NCBI GenBank assembly: GCA_947085815.1
Contig: CAMTXU010000013.1
Coordinates: 1 to 64,000 of the forward strand
DNA from: Fen-1258 sp947085815
GTDB taxonomy: Bacteria; Bacteroidota; Ignavibacteria; Ignavibacteriales; Melioribacteraceae
Direction of reading: 5' to 3'
Length of the DNA: 64,000 bases
Shown piece after piece: positions 44,796 through 53,469 of the stretch (within the stretch, counting starts at the first letter, position 1; each line of letters begins with the position of its first letter). The notes under the pieces are model-generated. The model saw only the letters and a program-made list of their open reading frames with translations. It made no database searches and was not told where the DNA came from. A program made the translations under genes and the position numbers.

Positions 44796-45422
44796 TTGAA
44801 AGAAAAATATTCAAATATTACCGGAATAATTCTCTCGGGCGGACTGAGTTCCAGAATGGGTACCGATAAAGCTTTATTAAAAATTGACAACCAAACGATG
44901 ATCGAAAGAATAGCTGGTGTAATGTCCAAGGTATTTAAAAATATTTTAATCAGCACAAATTATTTTGAAAGCTACCGGTTTCTCGGTTTACAAATGGTTG
45001 AAGATGTTCACAGAAATCATGGACCAATCTCCGGTGTTCATGCCGCACTAGTTGCTTCTACTACCAATAAAAATTTTATACTTTCATGCGATCTGCCACT
45101 GATATCCGAAGAAATGATCCGCTACATTATTGAATATAATTCCTCAAAGCAGATCTCTATTCCTATTGTTAAAGAAAGCATTGAACCACTTTGCGGTGTT
45201 TATCGCAATTCTCTAATTCCAGTCATTGAAGAAATGATGATTGATTCAACCCGGTTAAAAAAAGAAAATGGGAGAAGTAGTGCGAGCATGAAACAGTTGA
45301 TCGAAAAAGTTGGAGCGGAATTTATAGAAACTAAATCTCTCCCATTCTTTAAGGATGATCTATTCTTCAATATGAATAGCATGAATGATTATGAGTTCAT
45401 TAAAAAAAAATTTGCTGAATGA
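44796..45422 (+). CDS. mobA: Molybdenum cofactor guanylyltransferase MobA
   Basis: A 208-residue nucleotidyltransferase with the MobA loop LSGGLSSRMGTDKALL near residue 11 and GPISGVHAAL and SCDLPLIS (metal Asp). MobA converts molybdopterin to the guanine dinucleotide form used by PSR/DMSO-reductase family enzymes. It starts at TTG and its stop overlaps the cytochrome gene by four bases. The neighbour PsrA-like enzyme needs this cofactor form, so the two fit together. Confidence 0.93.
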   Translation: MKEKYSNITGIILSGGLSSRMGTDKALLKIDNQTMIERIAGVMSKVFKNILISTNYFESYRFLGLQMVEDVHRNHGPISGVHAALVASTTNKNFILSCDLPLISEEMIRYIIEYNSSKQISIPIVKESIEPLCGVYRNSLIPVIEEMMIDSTRLKKENGRSSASMKQLIEKVGAEFIETKSLPFFKDDLFFNMNSMNDYEFIKKKFAE

Positions 45423-47416
45423 GAAAACGGCATAATCCAAATATCAAGTTTCTGCTAACTGCATATTTTTTTGTTCTGTTGACATCTGGATTTTTTATCT
45501 ATGGTGTGTTCTGGTATATAAATGTTCCGGTTGACGAGAAAGCGGAAAAATACCGCGTTGAGCAGTTGAAGAAAAAGACTGGAGTAGATGAATCCGCTTT
45601 TACCGATTTGCCCCTAATACTTGAACGTAGAGAAGGATGTTTAACATGCCATACCGGAATTAAGGGAATAGAAGATCCTCATAACCATGAAACAATTGGC
45701 TGCTATTCTTGCCACCTTGGCAATAGATTAACCAAGGACAAAACTGAAGCGCATAAAAATTTAGTGTTAATACCGGGTAATTCTTCAAATGCCTCTATTA
45801 CTTGCGGAGTGGCTGGCTGTCATCCTCAAATGATTTCCCGAATGCAGAACAACATAATGACTACAATGAATGGAGTTGTAACTGTTGATAAATGGGTTTT
45901 GGGCGAAGCCAATTCTCCAACTTTCCGAGCACCAATCGATTCGTTAAAATATTCAGCGGCGGATACACATCTTAGAAATCTTTGTGCCTCCTGCCATCTC
46001 TCAAATGAAAAAACTGAATTAGGACCGATAGAGCAATTATCACGCGGCGGCGGATGCCTGGCTTGTCATCTTAACTACTCATCTGAAGCGGAAAAAGAGT
46101 TGACTGAGTTAATGAAGAGAAAAAAAAGTTTACACGCCGAGGCGGGAAAAAAAGATGGAAAAAAGGAAAGATTGAAAACTAAATTTCATCCGTCAATCTC
46201 TCTCCAAGTTGAAAATAAACATTGCTTTGGATGTCATTCCCGGTCAGGTAGAATTTCTTTAAGCTATGATGGATGGCATGAAACACTTCTTAGTCCGGAA
46301 AACGTGAAGGGAAAAGTCGGATTCAGAATTTTAGATGATGGGAGAGTTGTTACAAAGATTCAAGCCGATGTTCATTCCGAACGCGGAATGATTTGTGTCG
46401 ACTGCCATACTTCATACGAACTGATGGGAGATGGAACATATTCATTTCATAAAGAAGAGCAGATGAAAGTGCAGTGCACAGATTGTCATTCAAGCACTGA
46501 ATTTAAAACCCAAAAACTTAGTGAGTTTGATTTTGAATCCAGAAAAATTGCGGAGCTGCAAAAGTTTGATAGCAAAGAGAGAAATTATCTAACCGTTGGA
46601 AAAAATGGGTTTCCTCTAATCAATAGTTTTACAAAGAATGGGAAAGCTTATCTAATAAAAAAGTCAAATGAACAAGTTGCGGAAATTATATCTCCTCTAT
46701 CTGTATGTACAAATGAAGGCGCACACAAAAATTTATCGTGCAACTCTTGTCATAATTCATGGGCGCCTCAGTGTATAGGCTGTCACACAGAGTTTGATAA
46801 GGATGGCTCCATGTTCGATCTCTTATCGAACAAAGAAGCTAAAGGGGAATGGCTTGAGTACCCAAAAGATCTGTTGGCTGAACCGGCAGTTTTGGGTATT
46901 CGTGAATCCAAGAATGAGAATGGTTCGACAGTAAAAGTAGTTGAAGAATTTATTCCGGGAATGATTTTGACGATTAACAACAACAAATCGAAAAACGAGA
47001 AACCGATATTTAAAAGATTATTCGCACCCGGATTTTCACACACAATAAGAAAACAATCTCGTTCTTGTGAATCTTGTCATTACAATCCGGCAGCAATTGG
47101 ATACGGAAGAGGAAGGCTTGACTACCAGATTATAGGAAGCGTCGGGAAATGGTTTTTCACACCAAAATATTCTAACATTAAATATGACGGACTTCCGGAA
47201 GATGCATGGATTGGATTTCTCAAAGAACGCACCTACACTTCAACAACCCGTGATAATACACGCCCCTTTTCAATCGAAGAACAATGGAAAATTCTAACTG
47301 TGGGCGCCTGTCTAACATGTCACAAATCAACAACTAAAATTATGCGGGAATCCTTATCAGATTTTGTCAGAGTAAAGTCAAAACTGAGCGAGAAATGCGT
47401 TTTACCGAAATGGTAA
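45419..47416 (+). CDS. Multihaem c-type cytochrome (about 12 haems)
   Basis: A 665-residue protein with one N-terminal membrane segment (FLLTAYFFVLLTSGFFIYG) and eleven CxxCH motifs (CLTCH, CYSCH, CASCH, CLACH, CFGCH, CVDCH, CTDCH, CNSCH, CIGCH, CESCH, CLTCH) plus one CX4CH (CGVAGCH near residue 130). It is therefore a periplasmic electron carrier or terminal reductase anchored to the inner membrane. A stretch of about 100 residues without haem (460-560) separates the last two CxxCH from the others. It precedes the MerR-psrABC unit and probably joins that respiratory chain. Its family beyond multihaem is not clear to me. Confidence 0.85.
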   Translation: MRKRHNPNIKFLLTAYFFVLLTSGFFIYGVFWYINVPVDEKAEKYRVEQLKKKTGVDESAFTDLPLILERREGCLTCHTGIKGIEDPHNHETIGCYSCHLGNRLTKDKTEAHKNLVLIPGNSSNASITCGVAGCHPQMISRMQNNIMTTMNGVVTVDKWVLGEANSPTFRAPIDSLKYSAADTHLRNLCASCHLSNEKTELGPIEQLSRGGGCLACHLNYSSEAEKELTELMKRKKSLHAEAGKKDGKKERLKTKFHPSISLQVENKHCFGCHSRSGRISLSYDGWHETLLSPENVKGKVGFRILDDGRVVTKIQADVHSERGMICVDCHTSYELMGDGTYSFHKEEQMKVQCTDCHSSTEFKTQKLSEFDFESRKIAELQKFDSKERNYLTVGKNGFPLINSFTKNGKAYLIKKSNEQVAEIISPLSVCTNEGAHKNLSCNSCHNSWAPQCIGCHTEFDKDGSMFDLLSNKEAKGEWLEYPKDLLAEPAVLGIRESKNENGSTVKVVEEFIPGMILTINNNKSKNEKPIFKRLFAPGFSHTIRKQSRSCESCHYNPAAIGYGRGRLDYQIIGSVGKWFFTPKYSNIKYDGLPEDAWIGFLKERTYTSTTRDNTRPFSIEEQWKILTVGACLTCHKSTTKIMRESLSDFVRVKSKLSEKCVLPKW

Positions 47417-47577
47417 CCTAACATTATTTCCTAATCCTTCACTGATGAAACCTTAGTTATCATCGATCTAAAGTCCTTATTTCCTCAATATCAAAACATT
47501 TTATAGAATTATTCTTAGATATTAGAATTTTTTGTTCGATTTTTACATCAAATCCCGCAAATAATCAGTACCTATAA

Positions 47578-47610
47578 TTGGCAAGAAAGTTGATATTTAT
47601 GAGTATCAAC
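47578..47610 (+). promoter_or_regulatory. MerR-type promoter/operator for the psr unit
   Basis: TTGGCA (47578-47583) is followed after 20 bases by TATCAA (47604-47609), and GTTGATA (47589-47595) pairs with TATCAAC (47604-47610) across an 8-base spacer. The long promoter spacing and the operator lying between -35 and -10 are the MerR style. The same arrangement occurs at 54303-54335. Confidence 0.75.
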
Positions 47611-47624
47611 AATCTAGAGGATGG

Positions 47625-48062
47625 ATGTACGATAGTATCGACAATGCAGAACCAATCTTTTCAATCAGCGTTGCAGCAAGGTTGCTTAAAATTTCCGTCC
47701 ACACTCTTAGAATGTATGAACGTGAAGGTCTAATCATTCCATTCAAAAAAGATTCTAATCAACGGCTCTACGCAAAAGCAGACCTCGAAAGAATTCAGTG
47801 TATTCGTGACGCAATCAACCAAGCTAAGATCAGTATCAATGGAATTAAAACAATTTACTCGTTGATTCCATGCTGGGATATAGTTAAGTGTTCTGAAGAG
47901 GAGCGGAAAGATTGCAGTTCCTTTAACAATGCGCAAAAACCTTGTTGGACTTACGATCACAAAAATGTTTGCAAAGAGAGAAATTGCAGGGATTGTGAAG
48001 TTTATTCAAAGTATTCTCAGTGCGGAAACATTAAAGAGTTAATAAAATTTAGTACGAGGTAA
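47625..48062 (+). CDS. MerR family regulator with Cys-rich (two-CW-like) C-terminus
   Basis: A 145-residue regulator. Its helix-turn-helix is MerR type (SVAARLLKISVHTLRMYEREGLIIP and NQRLYAKADLERI). The C-terminal half holds eight Cys in a pattern (PCW-x4-C, x7-C, PCW, then C-x4-C-x2-C-x8-C) which resembles a two-CW module and could bind metal or an Fe-S cluster, or respond to sulfur. It is four bases from psrA. A paralogue is at 54351. The consensus palindrome in its own promoter suggests autoregulation. Confidence 0.85.
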   Translation: MYDSIDNAEPIFSISVAARLLKISVHTLRMYEREGLIIPFKKDSNQRLYAKADLERIQCIRDAINQAKISINGIKTIYSLIPCWDIVKCSEEERKDCSSFNNAQKPCWTYDHKNVCKERNCRDCEVYSKYSQCGNIKELIKFSTR

Positions 48063-48065
48063 CAG

Positions 48066-50264
48066 ATGAATTCTATCTCAAGAAGAAAGTTCTTAAAGAT
48101 CACCGGATTTTCGGTTGGGGCTGTTGCTGCTGCTTCAACACTCAGCCCGATGATTAAGGGAGCTGATAAGATTCACAATGAAAAAATAAAAGGAATTCAG
48201 AAAATTCCTACTTACTGCGATTTATGTTTTTGGAAGTGTGGTGCGATCGCATATTTGAAAGACGGAGAATTGTGGAAGATTGAAGGACATCCGGAAGATC
48301 CGTTAAGTAAGGGAAGATTGTGCTCACGAGGAACAGGTGGAATTGGTGCTCACTTTGATTCGGATCGTTTACGTTCGCCGCTCATCAGATCGAAAGCCCG
48401 CGGTAAAGAAGAGTGGAAAGAGGTCACATGGAGCGAAGCGTTCGATTACATCGCTGAAAAGATGAACAAGATTAAAGCTCAATATGGACCGGAATCGGTA
48501 GCGTTCTTTTCACACGGCATCGGCGGAACATTTTTAAAACATACTCTTAACGCATTCGGAACTCAGAATGTCGCAGCTCCTTCATTTGCGCAATGCCGCG
48601 GTCCACGCGATGTTGGTTTCGAATTAACATTCGGTGAAGCGATCGGATCTCCTGAACGAACGGATATAGAGAACTCGAAATGTCTTGTACTGATCGGCTC
48701 TCACCTTGGTGAGAATATGCACAACACTCAAGTTCAAGAATTTGCAGATGCGGTTCAAAAAGACGCCACTATAATTGTTGTTGATCCGAGATTTTCTGTA
48801 GCGGCATCGAAAGCAAAATACTATTTACCAATCAAACCGGGAACAGATATTGCTCTTCTGCTTGCCTGGATGAACGTAATCGTTTCTGAAAAGCTTTATG
48901 ATATTGATTATGTAACAAAATTTGGATTTGGTTTCGAGCAATTTGCCGCTGAGATTTCTCAATACACACCTGAGTGGGCTTATCCTGAAACCGGAATAGA
49001 TCCTGAGTTGATTAGAACGACTGCAAGAGTAATGTCTCAACACAAACCGGCAACTTTAATTCATCCCGGACGCCATACAACATGGTACGGAGATGATTCA
49101 CAACGATCTCGTGCAATTGCTCTTCTCAATGCATTGATGGGAAGTTGGGGACGCAAAGGCGGATTCTTTTATCCCACAAAATTTGCCGTACCTGGCTATC
49201 CTTATCCGGCTTATCCTGAACCGTCAAAGCCGAAAGTCGATAATCCAAATAAAAAATATCCGTTCGCTTCGGAAGAAATTACTACCGGAATTCGTGAAGC
49301 AACAATAACCGGTAATCCATATCCAGTCAAAAGCTGGTTTGTTTACGCCACAAATTTAATTCACTCACTGCCGAATGAAGATGAGACGATCAAAGCAATT
49401 CAGAATTTGGATTTGATGGTTGTTGTAGATGTAATACCAAGCGAAATTGCCGGATGGGCAGATGTTGTTCTTCCGGAATCGGTTTATCTGGAACGCTATG
49501 ATGATCTTCATTCATCACCGTTCAAAGAACAATTCCTCGGAATCCGTCAACCGGTTGTTGATTCACCCGGCGATCAGAAACCGAATTGGTGGATCGCAAA
49601 AAAACTTGCTGAGAAGTTAGGTCTTGGTCATTACTATCCCTGGAACGATATTGAAGAGTATCTCGATTTCCGCCTGAAGAAAATCGGAATGAGTCTTGAT
49701 GAGATGAAAAAGAAGGGAATCGTTCACGGAAACAAAGCTCAAATCTATTTTGAAGATGGAATCACTCCGGAATTTGCAACACCATCCGGTAAGATAGAAT
49801 TCTATTCTCCTCAGCTTGCAGAAGCAGGATTCGACCCTGTTCCAAAATATAAACGGCCTGAACAGCCACCTACCGGCTATTTCAGATTGTTATTCGGGCG
49901 CGCTCCGGTTCATACATTCAGCCGTACTCAATCCAATAGAATCCTGATGGATATGATGGACGAGAATGAAGTCTGGGTTAATGAAGATATTGCAAATCGT
50001 TTCGGATTGAAAAATGCTCAGCATGTTCGATTGAAAAATCAAGATGGAGTTGTAAGCAATAAAATAAAAGTGAAGATAACAGAAAGAATTAGAACGGATT
50101 GTGTTTATATGGTTCATGGTTTTGGACACAATTCTAAAATGCTTAAGGGCGCATTTGGTAAAGGTGCAAGCGATGCTCAGCTCGTTACAAAATATGTTAC
50201 GGATCCACTTATGGGAGGAACCGGAATGAATGTGAACTTCGTAACATTTGAGATGGAGGCATAA
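48066..50264 (+). CDS. psrA: Molybdopterin oxidoreductase, polysulfide/thiosulfate reductase PsrA/PhsA-like
   Basis: A 732-residue catalytic subunit with a Tat signal (SRRKFLKITGF). The N-terminal 4Fe-4S motif is CDLCFWKC...GRLCSRG (residues about 53-88). AQCRGPRD near 178 probably gives the Cys ligand of molybdenum, as in polysulfide/thiosulfate reductases. TLIHPGRHTTWYGDD and RAPVHTFSRTQSN are typical. It would act in the periplasm and hand electrons to or from PsrB. It is preceded by MerR and followed by PsrB and PsrC; the direction (reduction or oxidation of sulfur species) is not decidable. Confidence 0.9.
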   Translation: MNSISRRKFLKITGFSVGAVAAASTLSPMIKGADKIHNEKIKGIQKIPTYCDLCFWKCGAIAYLKDGELWKIEGHPEDPLSKGRLCSRGTGGIGAHFDSDRLRSPLIRSKARGKEEWKEVTWSEAFDYIAEKMNKIKAQYGPESVAFFSHGIGGTFLKHTLNAFGTQNVAAPSFAQCRGPRDVGFELTFGEAIGSPERTDIENSKCLVLIGSHLGENMHNTQVQEFADAVQKDATIIVVDPRFSVAASKAKYYLPIKPGTDIALLLAWMNVIVSEKLYDIDYVTKFGFGFEQFAAEISQYTPEWAYPETGIDPELIRTTARVMSQHKPATLIHPGRHTTWYGDDSQRSRAIALLNALMGSWGRKGGFFYPTKFAVPGYPYPAYPEPSKPKVDNPNKKYPFASEEITTGIREATITGNPYPVKSWFVYATNLIHSLPNEDETIKAIQNLDLMVVVDVIPSEIAGWADVVLPESVYLERYDDLHSSPFKEQFLGIRQPVVDSPGDQKPNWWIAKKLAEKLGLGHYYPWNDIEEYLDFRLKKIGMSLDEMKKKGIVHGNKAQIYFEDGITPEFATPSGKIEFYSPQLAEAGFDPVPKYKRPEQPPTGYFRLLFGRAPVHTFSRTQSNRILMDMMDENEVWVNEDIANRFGLKNAQHVRLKNQDGVVSNKIKVKITERIRTDCVYMVHGFGHNSKMLKGAFGKGASDAQLVTKYVTDPLMGGTGMNVNFVTFEMEA

Positions 50265-50265
50265 C

Positions 50266-50805
50266 ATGGCAAGATATGGAATGGTAATAGATACCAAAAA
50301 ATGCGTCGGTTGTATGGATTGTGTTGTTGCATGCAAAACCGAAAATAATGTTCCGGAAGGTCACAATAGGGATTGGATTGTAACCGTAGTCAACGGAAAA
50401 TTTCCGAATGTGAATTTGGAGATACAATCTCAGCGTTGCAATCATTGTGATAACACACCTTGCGTTGCATGCTGTCCAACAGGTGCCAGCCACATTCACG
50501 ATGTTGGCGGCGTTGTTCTGGTTGAACACAATATGTGTATCGGATGTAAAGCCTGCCTTGTCGCGTGTCCTTATGATGCTCGTTTTATTAATCCGGAAGG
50601 TTACGCTGACAAATGTACATTCTGTATTCACAGAGTTGAGAAGGGAGAACTGCCCGCGTGTGTAAGTGTTTGTCCAACACATTGCATGTACTTTGGAGAT
50701 ATTGATGATCCAAATAGTGAAGTGAGCAAATTGATTGCTTCGCGGAAGAATCATTCTTTACTGCCTGAAGCCGGTACACAACCTAGAATTTTTTATTTGA
50801 TATAA
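50266..50805 (+). CDS. psrB: PsrB-like 4Fe-4S electron-transfer subunit
   Basis: A 179-residue protein with four ferredoxin-like clusters: CVGCMDCVVACKT near residue 13, CNHCDNTPCVACCPTGA, CIGCKACLVACPYDAR near 92 and CTFCIHRVEKGELPACVSVCP. This four-cluster design is that of DMSO-reductase-family B subunits. ATG 50266 follows psrA by one base with GGAGG 9 bases upstream inside psrA; an in-frame upstream start within psrA is disfavoured. An R1 empty element starts two bases after its stop. Confidence 0.95.
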   Translation: MARYGMVIDTKKCVGCMDCVVACKTENNVPEGHNRDWIVTVVNGKFPNVNLEIQSQRCNHCDNTPCVACCPTGASHIHDVGGVVLVEHNMCIGCKACLVACPYDARFINPEGYADKCTFCIHRVEKGELPACVSVCPTHCMYFGDIDDPNSEVSKLIASRKNHSLLPEAGTQPRIFYLI

Positions 50806-50806
50806 A

Positions 50807-50910
50807 GAATAGAACGCGGATCGTTATGATGATTATGATTCTTCATGGTCTTAATAAATCTCCGTAGGAGCCATTCGGACATAAGCTATCATAAAAATCT
50901 GCGTTCCATT
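50807..50910 (+). repeat. R1 palindromic element, empty copy d
   Basis: GAATAGAACGCGGAT (50807-50821) and AAATCTGCGTTCCATT (50895-50910) are inverted ends. Inside are TATGATGATTATGAT and CTTAATAAATC, as in copies a and b. It lies between psrB and psrC, in the operon, and its right end is followed directly by the psrC SD (AAAGGAGATTT). Confidence 0.75.
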
Positions 50911-50925
50911 AAAGGAGATTTTGAA

Positions 50926-51873
50926 ATGCAAGAATTAACATCTACTCGTCACAATCCTCAGATTGATCCTTTTATGCAAGTGTGGGGATGGGAAATTCCG
51001 GTTTACCTTTTCCTTGGCGGATTAGTTGCCGGGATGATGATAATCTCCGGTTACTTTTTATTCAGCAAACGTTACAAAGAAACTAACTGCGCTTGTTATA
51101 CATTGCCAATTATCAGTTTGATATTACTCAGTTTTGGTATGCTTTCTTTGTTCTTGGATCTCGAACATAAATTTTTTGTCTGGCGTCTTTACACAACTTT
51201 CAGAATATCTTCACCTATGTCCTGGGGTGCATGGATTTTAATTTTAGTTTATCCGGTAATTGCTGCAAATTTGTTAATGGGACCACCGATGTTAATAGTT
51301 AATAAGTTTCCGCAGATTAATAAGATCACAACATATATAAACCAGCGTCCCCGATTAATTCAAAATATCGGAATAGGGAATATGCTACTTGGAGGAATGC
51401 TTGGCGTTTACACCGGTGTTCTTTTGAGCACAATGGGTTCCCGTCCTCTCTGGAACAGTTCTATGCTCTGGGTTCTATTTTTGATTTCAGGGTTATCAAC
51501 AGCCGCCGCATTTGTCCATATGATAGCAAAGAATATTGAAGAGAGAGAATTGCTCGCGAAAGCAGATAATGGATTTTTAACGATTGAAATTTTTGTTCTC
51601 GGATTATTATTAATCGGTTTACTAACATCTTCCGCAGTTCATATTGACGCAGCAAAGCTTTTGATAAGTGGGACGTATGCGCCGGCATTCTGGGTCTTTG
51701 TAGTTGGTCTGGGTGTGGTTATTCCACTTTTAATTCAGCTGCTTGCTGTAAACCATAAAATAAAACACACACCAATTGCGCCATTAATGGTCATCGCTGG
51801 CGGATTGATTTTGAGATTCATAATTGTTGCGGCTGGGCAGTACAGTCATTATTTGAACGCACATTTTCGGTGA
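50926..51873 (+). CDS. psrC: PsrC/NrfD-type membrane subunit
   Basis: A 315-residue integral membrane protein with about eight hydrophobic segments. It has GWEIPVYLFLGGLVAGMMI near residue 17, a FLDLEHKFFVWRLYTTFR turn near 80 and SPMSWGAWIL, all NrfD/PsrC hallmarks. It anchors PsrAB and exchanges electrons with the quinone pool. The SD AAAGGAG lies 9 bases before ATG 50926; the longer frame starts inside the R1 element. Confidence 0.93.
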   Translation: MQELTSTRHNPQIDPFMQVWGWEIPVYLFLGGLVAGMMIISGYFLFSKRYKETNCACYTLPIISLILLSFGMLSLFLDLEHKFFVWRLYTTFRISSPMSWGAWILILVYPVIAANLLMGPPMLIVNKFPQINKITTYINQRPRLIQNIGIGNMLLGGMLGVYTGVLLSTMGSRPLWNSSMLWVLFLISGLSTAAAFVHMIAKNIEERELLAKADNGFLTIEIFVLGLLLIGLLTSSAVHIDAAKLLISGTYAPAFWVFVVGLGVVIPLLIQLLAVNHKIKHTPIAPLMVIAGGLILRFIIVAAGQYSHYLNAHFR

Positions 51874-51874
51874 G

Positions 51875-52322
51875 TTAATTCTGAAGAGTACCGATGAAAT
51901 CGGGACGACGAAGAATCTCTTTTTAAGGAGTAGAGCAAGAAATGGAAAAGCATTATGTCTATATAATGAGTAGCAAAGCAAAAGTGCTTTATGCTGGAAT
52001 GACAAATAATCTACCAAGAAGAATGTATGAACATAAAAACAAAATGAATGTGGGCTTTACCGCAAAGTACAATGTCAATCAACTGGTCTACTTTGAAGAA
52101 GTTGATAATAGAATATCCGCTATTAAAAGAGAGAAACAAATTAAAGGTTGATTAAGAATAAAGAAAATAGAATTAATTGAAAACAAGAATCCAGATTGGA
52201 ATGATTTAATTGATGACTTTCTTGACAAGATTCTTGGCAAAGAATAAATGTACAATTCATATTTATTAATACACTAAGCGTTGAGAGATTCTTCCTCCCG
52301 CCGAAGGTGGAATTCAGAATCA
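51875..52322 (+). mobile_element. R3 element carrying a GIY-YIG nuclease gene
   Basis: The left arm (51875-51919) has ATTCTGA, the small hairpin CCGATGAAATCGG, and GGACGACGAAGAATCTC. The right arm (52285-52322) has GAGATTCTTC, the hairpin CCGCCGAAGGTGG and ATTCAGAAT. They are inverted versions of one another and closely match the R3 palindrome in thrC. The enclosed gene is a GIY-YIG nuclease. The left arm starts two bases after the psrC stop. Confidence 0.75.
51942..52247 (+). pseudogene. GIY-YIG nuclease (UvrC-like/URI) with in-frame TGA
   Basis: The frame gives YVYIMSSKAKVLYAGMTN (GIY-YIG core, with Ala before Gly), NLPRRMYEHKNKMNVGFTAKYN and AIKREKQIKG. It then meets a TGA at 52149-52151, where family members have Trp (KQIKGW), and continues LRIKKIELIENKNPDWNDL to a TAA at 52245. 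A TGG-to-TGA change thus truncates the last 31 residues. If the stop is read through, or if the 69-residue form folds, activity may remain. Confidence 0.75.
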
Positions 52323-52336
52323 AAATAGGAACAAAT

Positions 52337-52870
52337 ATGACAAAAGAAAAAACTTTCGAGCCCAAGCCATACTCGAATCCGTATTTAGTTGGAGTTGGAT
52401 TGGGCTTGGTGCTGTTATCGACATTTTTAATTATGGGGCGGGGTCTCGGTGCATCTGGTGCAGTATCAACTGTCGTTGCAGTTGGCGTTTCCAAAGCGGC
52501 ACCTGAACATGCATCGCAAAATAATTTCTACAAAGAATATTTAGGAGACGGAACAACTAATCCCTTAAAAGATTGGCTTGTGTTCGAAGTTCTTGGAGTT
52601 ATTGCTGGCGGATTCATTTCCGGCTCACTCGCTCATAGAATTAAACGCACAACAGAAAAAGGACCTAATGTTTCGGTCCGCACAAGATTGATTTACGCTT
52701 TTAGCGGCGGAACAATTATGGGAATTGGTGCAAAGCTTGCTCGCGGATGCACAAGCGGATTAGCACTCACCGGCGGCTCGCTGCTAAGTCTTGGCGGGTG
52801 GGCTTTCATGCTCGCAGTCTTTGGCGGCGGTTATGCTGCGGCATATTTTGTAAGGAGACAATGGTTATGA
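52337..52870 (+). CDS. YeeE/YedE family sulfur transporter, part 1
   Basis: A 177-residue membrane protein with hydrophobic segments near residues 15-40 (YLVGVGLGLVLLSTFLIMG), 75-95 and 140-160. The conserved RGCTSGLALTGGSLLSLGG near residue 137 contains the cysteine typical of the YeeE/YedE (TsuA) thiosulfate permease. ATG 52337 follows AGGAACAAAT. The partner is encoded by the next overlapping gene; two half-length proteins together match one TsuA. Confidence 0.85.
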   Translation: MTKEKTFEPKPYSNPYLVGVGLGLVLLSTFLIMGRGLGASGAVSTVVAVGVSKAAPEHASQNNFYKEYLGDGTTNPLKDWLVFEVLGVIAGGFISGSLAHRIKRTTEKGPNVSVRTRLIYAFSGGTIMGIGAKLARGCTSGLALTGGSLLSLGGWAFMLAVFGGGYAAAYFVRRQWL

Positions 52871-53469
52871 TGCCTTATTTCAAGTTTGATTACTTCGGTT
52901 TTGATTTCAGTTTGGTAGTTGCTTTCATCATCGGAATTGGTTTCGGTTTTGCGCTTGAACGCGGAGGATTCGGAAATGCAAGAATTCTTGCTGCGCAATT
53001 TTATTTCTACAACATGCGCGTTCTTAAAGTAATGTTCACTGCAATTGTTACTGCTATGCTTGGATTATTTTATTTCTCCTGGATAGGCTGGCTCGATCTC
53101 TCACTCGTTTACATTGGCGACACATACATCCTTCCACAAATTATTGGTGGATTAATCTTAGGGATGGGATTTGTAATTGGGGGTTATTGCCCGGGCACAT
53201 CAGTTGTGTCTTCTTCAACCGGAAGAATAGACGGAATGGTTTACTTGCTCGGAATTTTCTTTGGCATCTTTGTTTTTGGTGAAATGTTTCCGCTGCTGGA
53301 AGGATTTTATAATTCAACCAACATGGGAAGAGTTACAATACCTGACTTTCTAGGACTCTCGCATGGAATGGTAATCTTTTTAGTTGTTGCAATGGCTCTC
53401 GGTGCTTTTGCGGCAGCAGAATGGGGTGAAAAAGTTTTAGCAAAGAAACGCTCAAGAGGTGTAGAATGA
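52867..53469 (+). CDS. YeeE/YedE family sulfur transporter, part 2
   Basis: A 200-residue membrane protein with the second YeeE half: FALERGGFGNARILAAQFYF near residue 25 and GGYCPGTSVVSSSTGRIDG near 104, with the conserved Cys. About four to five hydrophobic segments are visible. The start overlaps the stop of part 1 (ATGA); in-frame ATGs at 52861 and 52870 are alternatives. It likely imports thiosulfate or a related sulfur species for the sulfur genes around it. Confidence 0.85.
   Translation: MMPYFKFDYFGFDFSLVVAFIIGIGFGFALERGGFGNARILAAQFYFYNMRVLKVMFTAIVTAMLGLFYFSWIGWLDLSLVYIGDTYILPQIIGGLILGMGFVIGGYCPGTSVVSSSTGRIDGMVYLLGIFFGIFVFGEMFPLLEGFYNSTNMGRVTIPDFLGLSHGMVIFLVVAMALGAFAAAEWGEKVLAKKRSRGVE

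Noticed and set aside
23691..52151. Reassignment of UGA to Trp in this genome
   Set aside because: TGA is used as an ordinary, operon-junction stop in many core genes (ATGA and TTGA overlaps at 7940, 37245, 38341, 39993, 53466), so the two internal TGA codons are better read as mutations.
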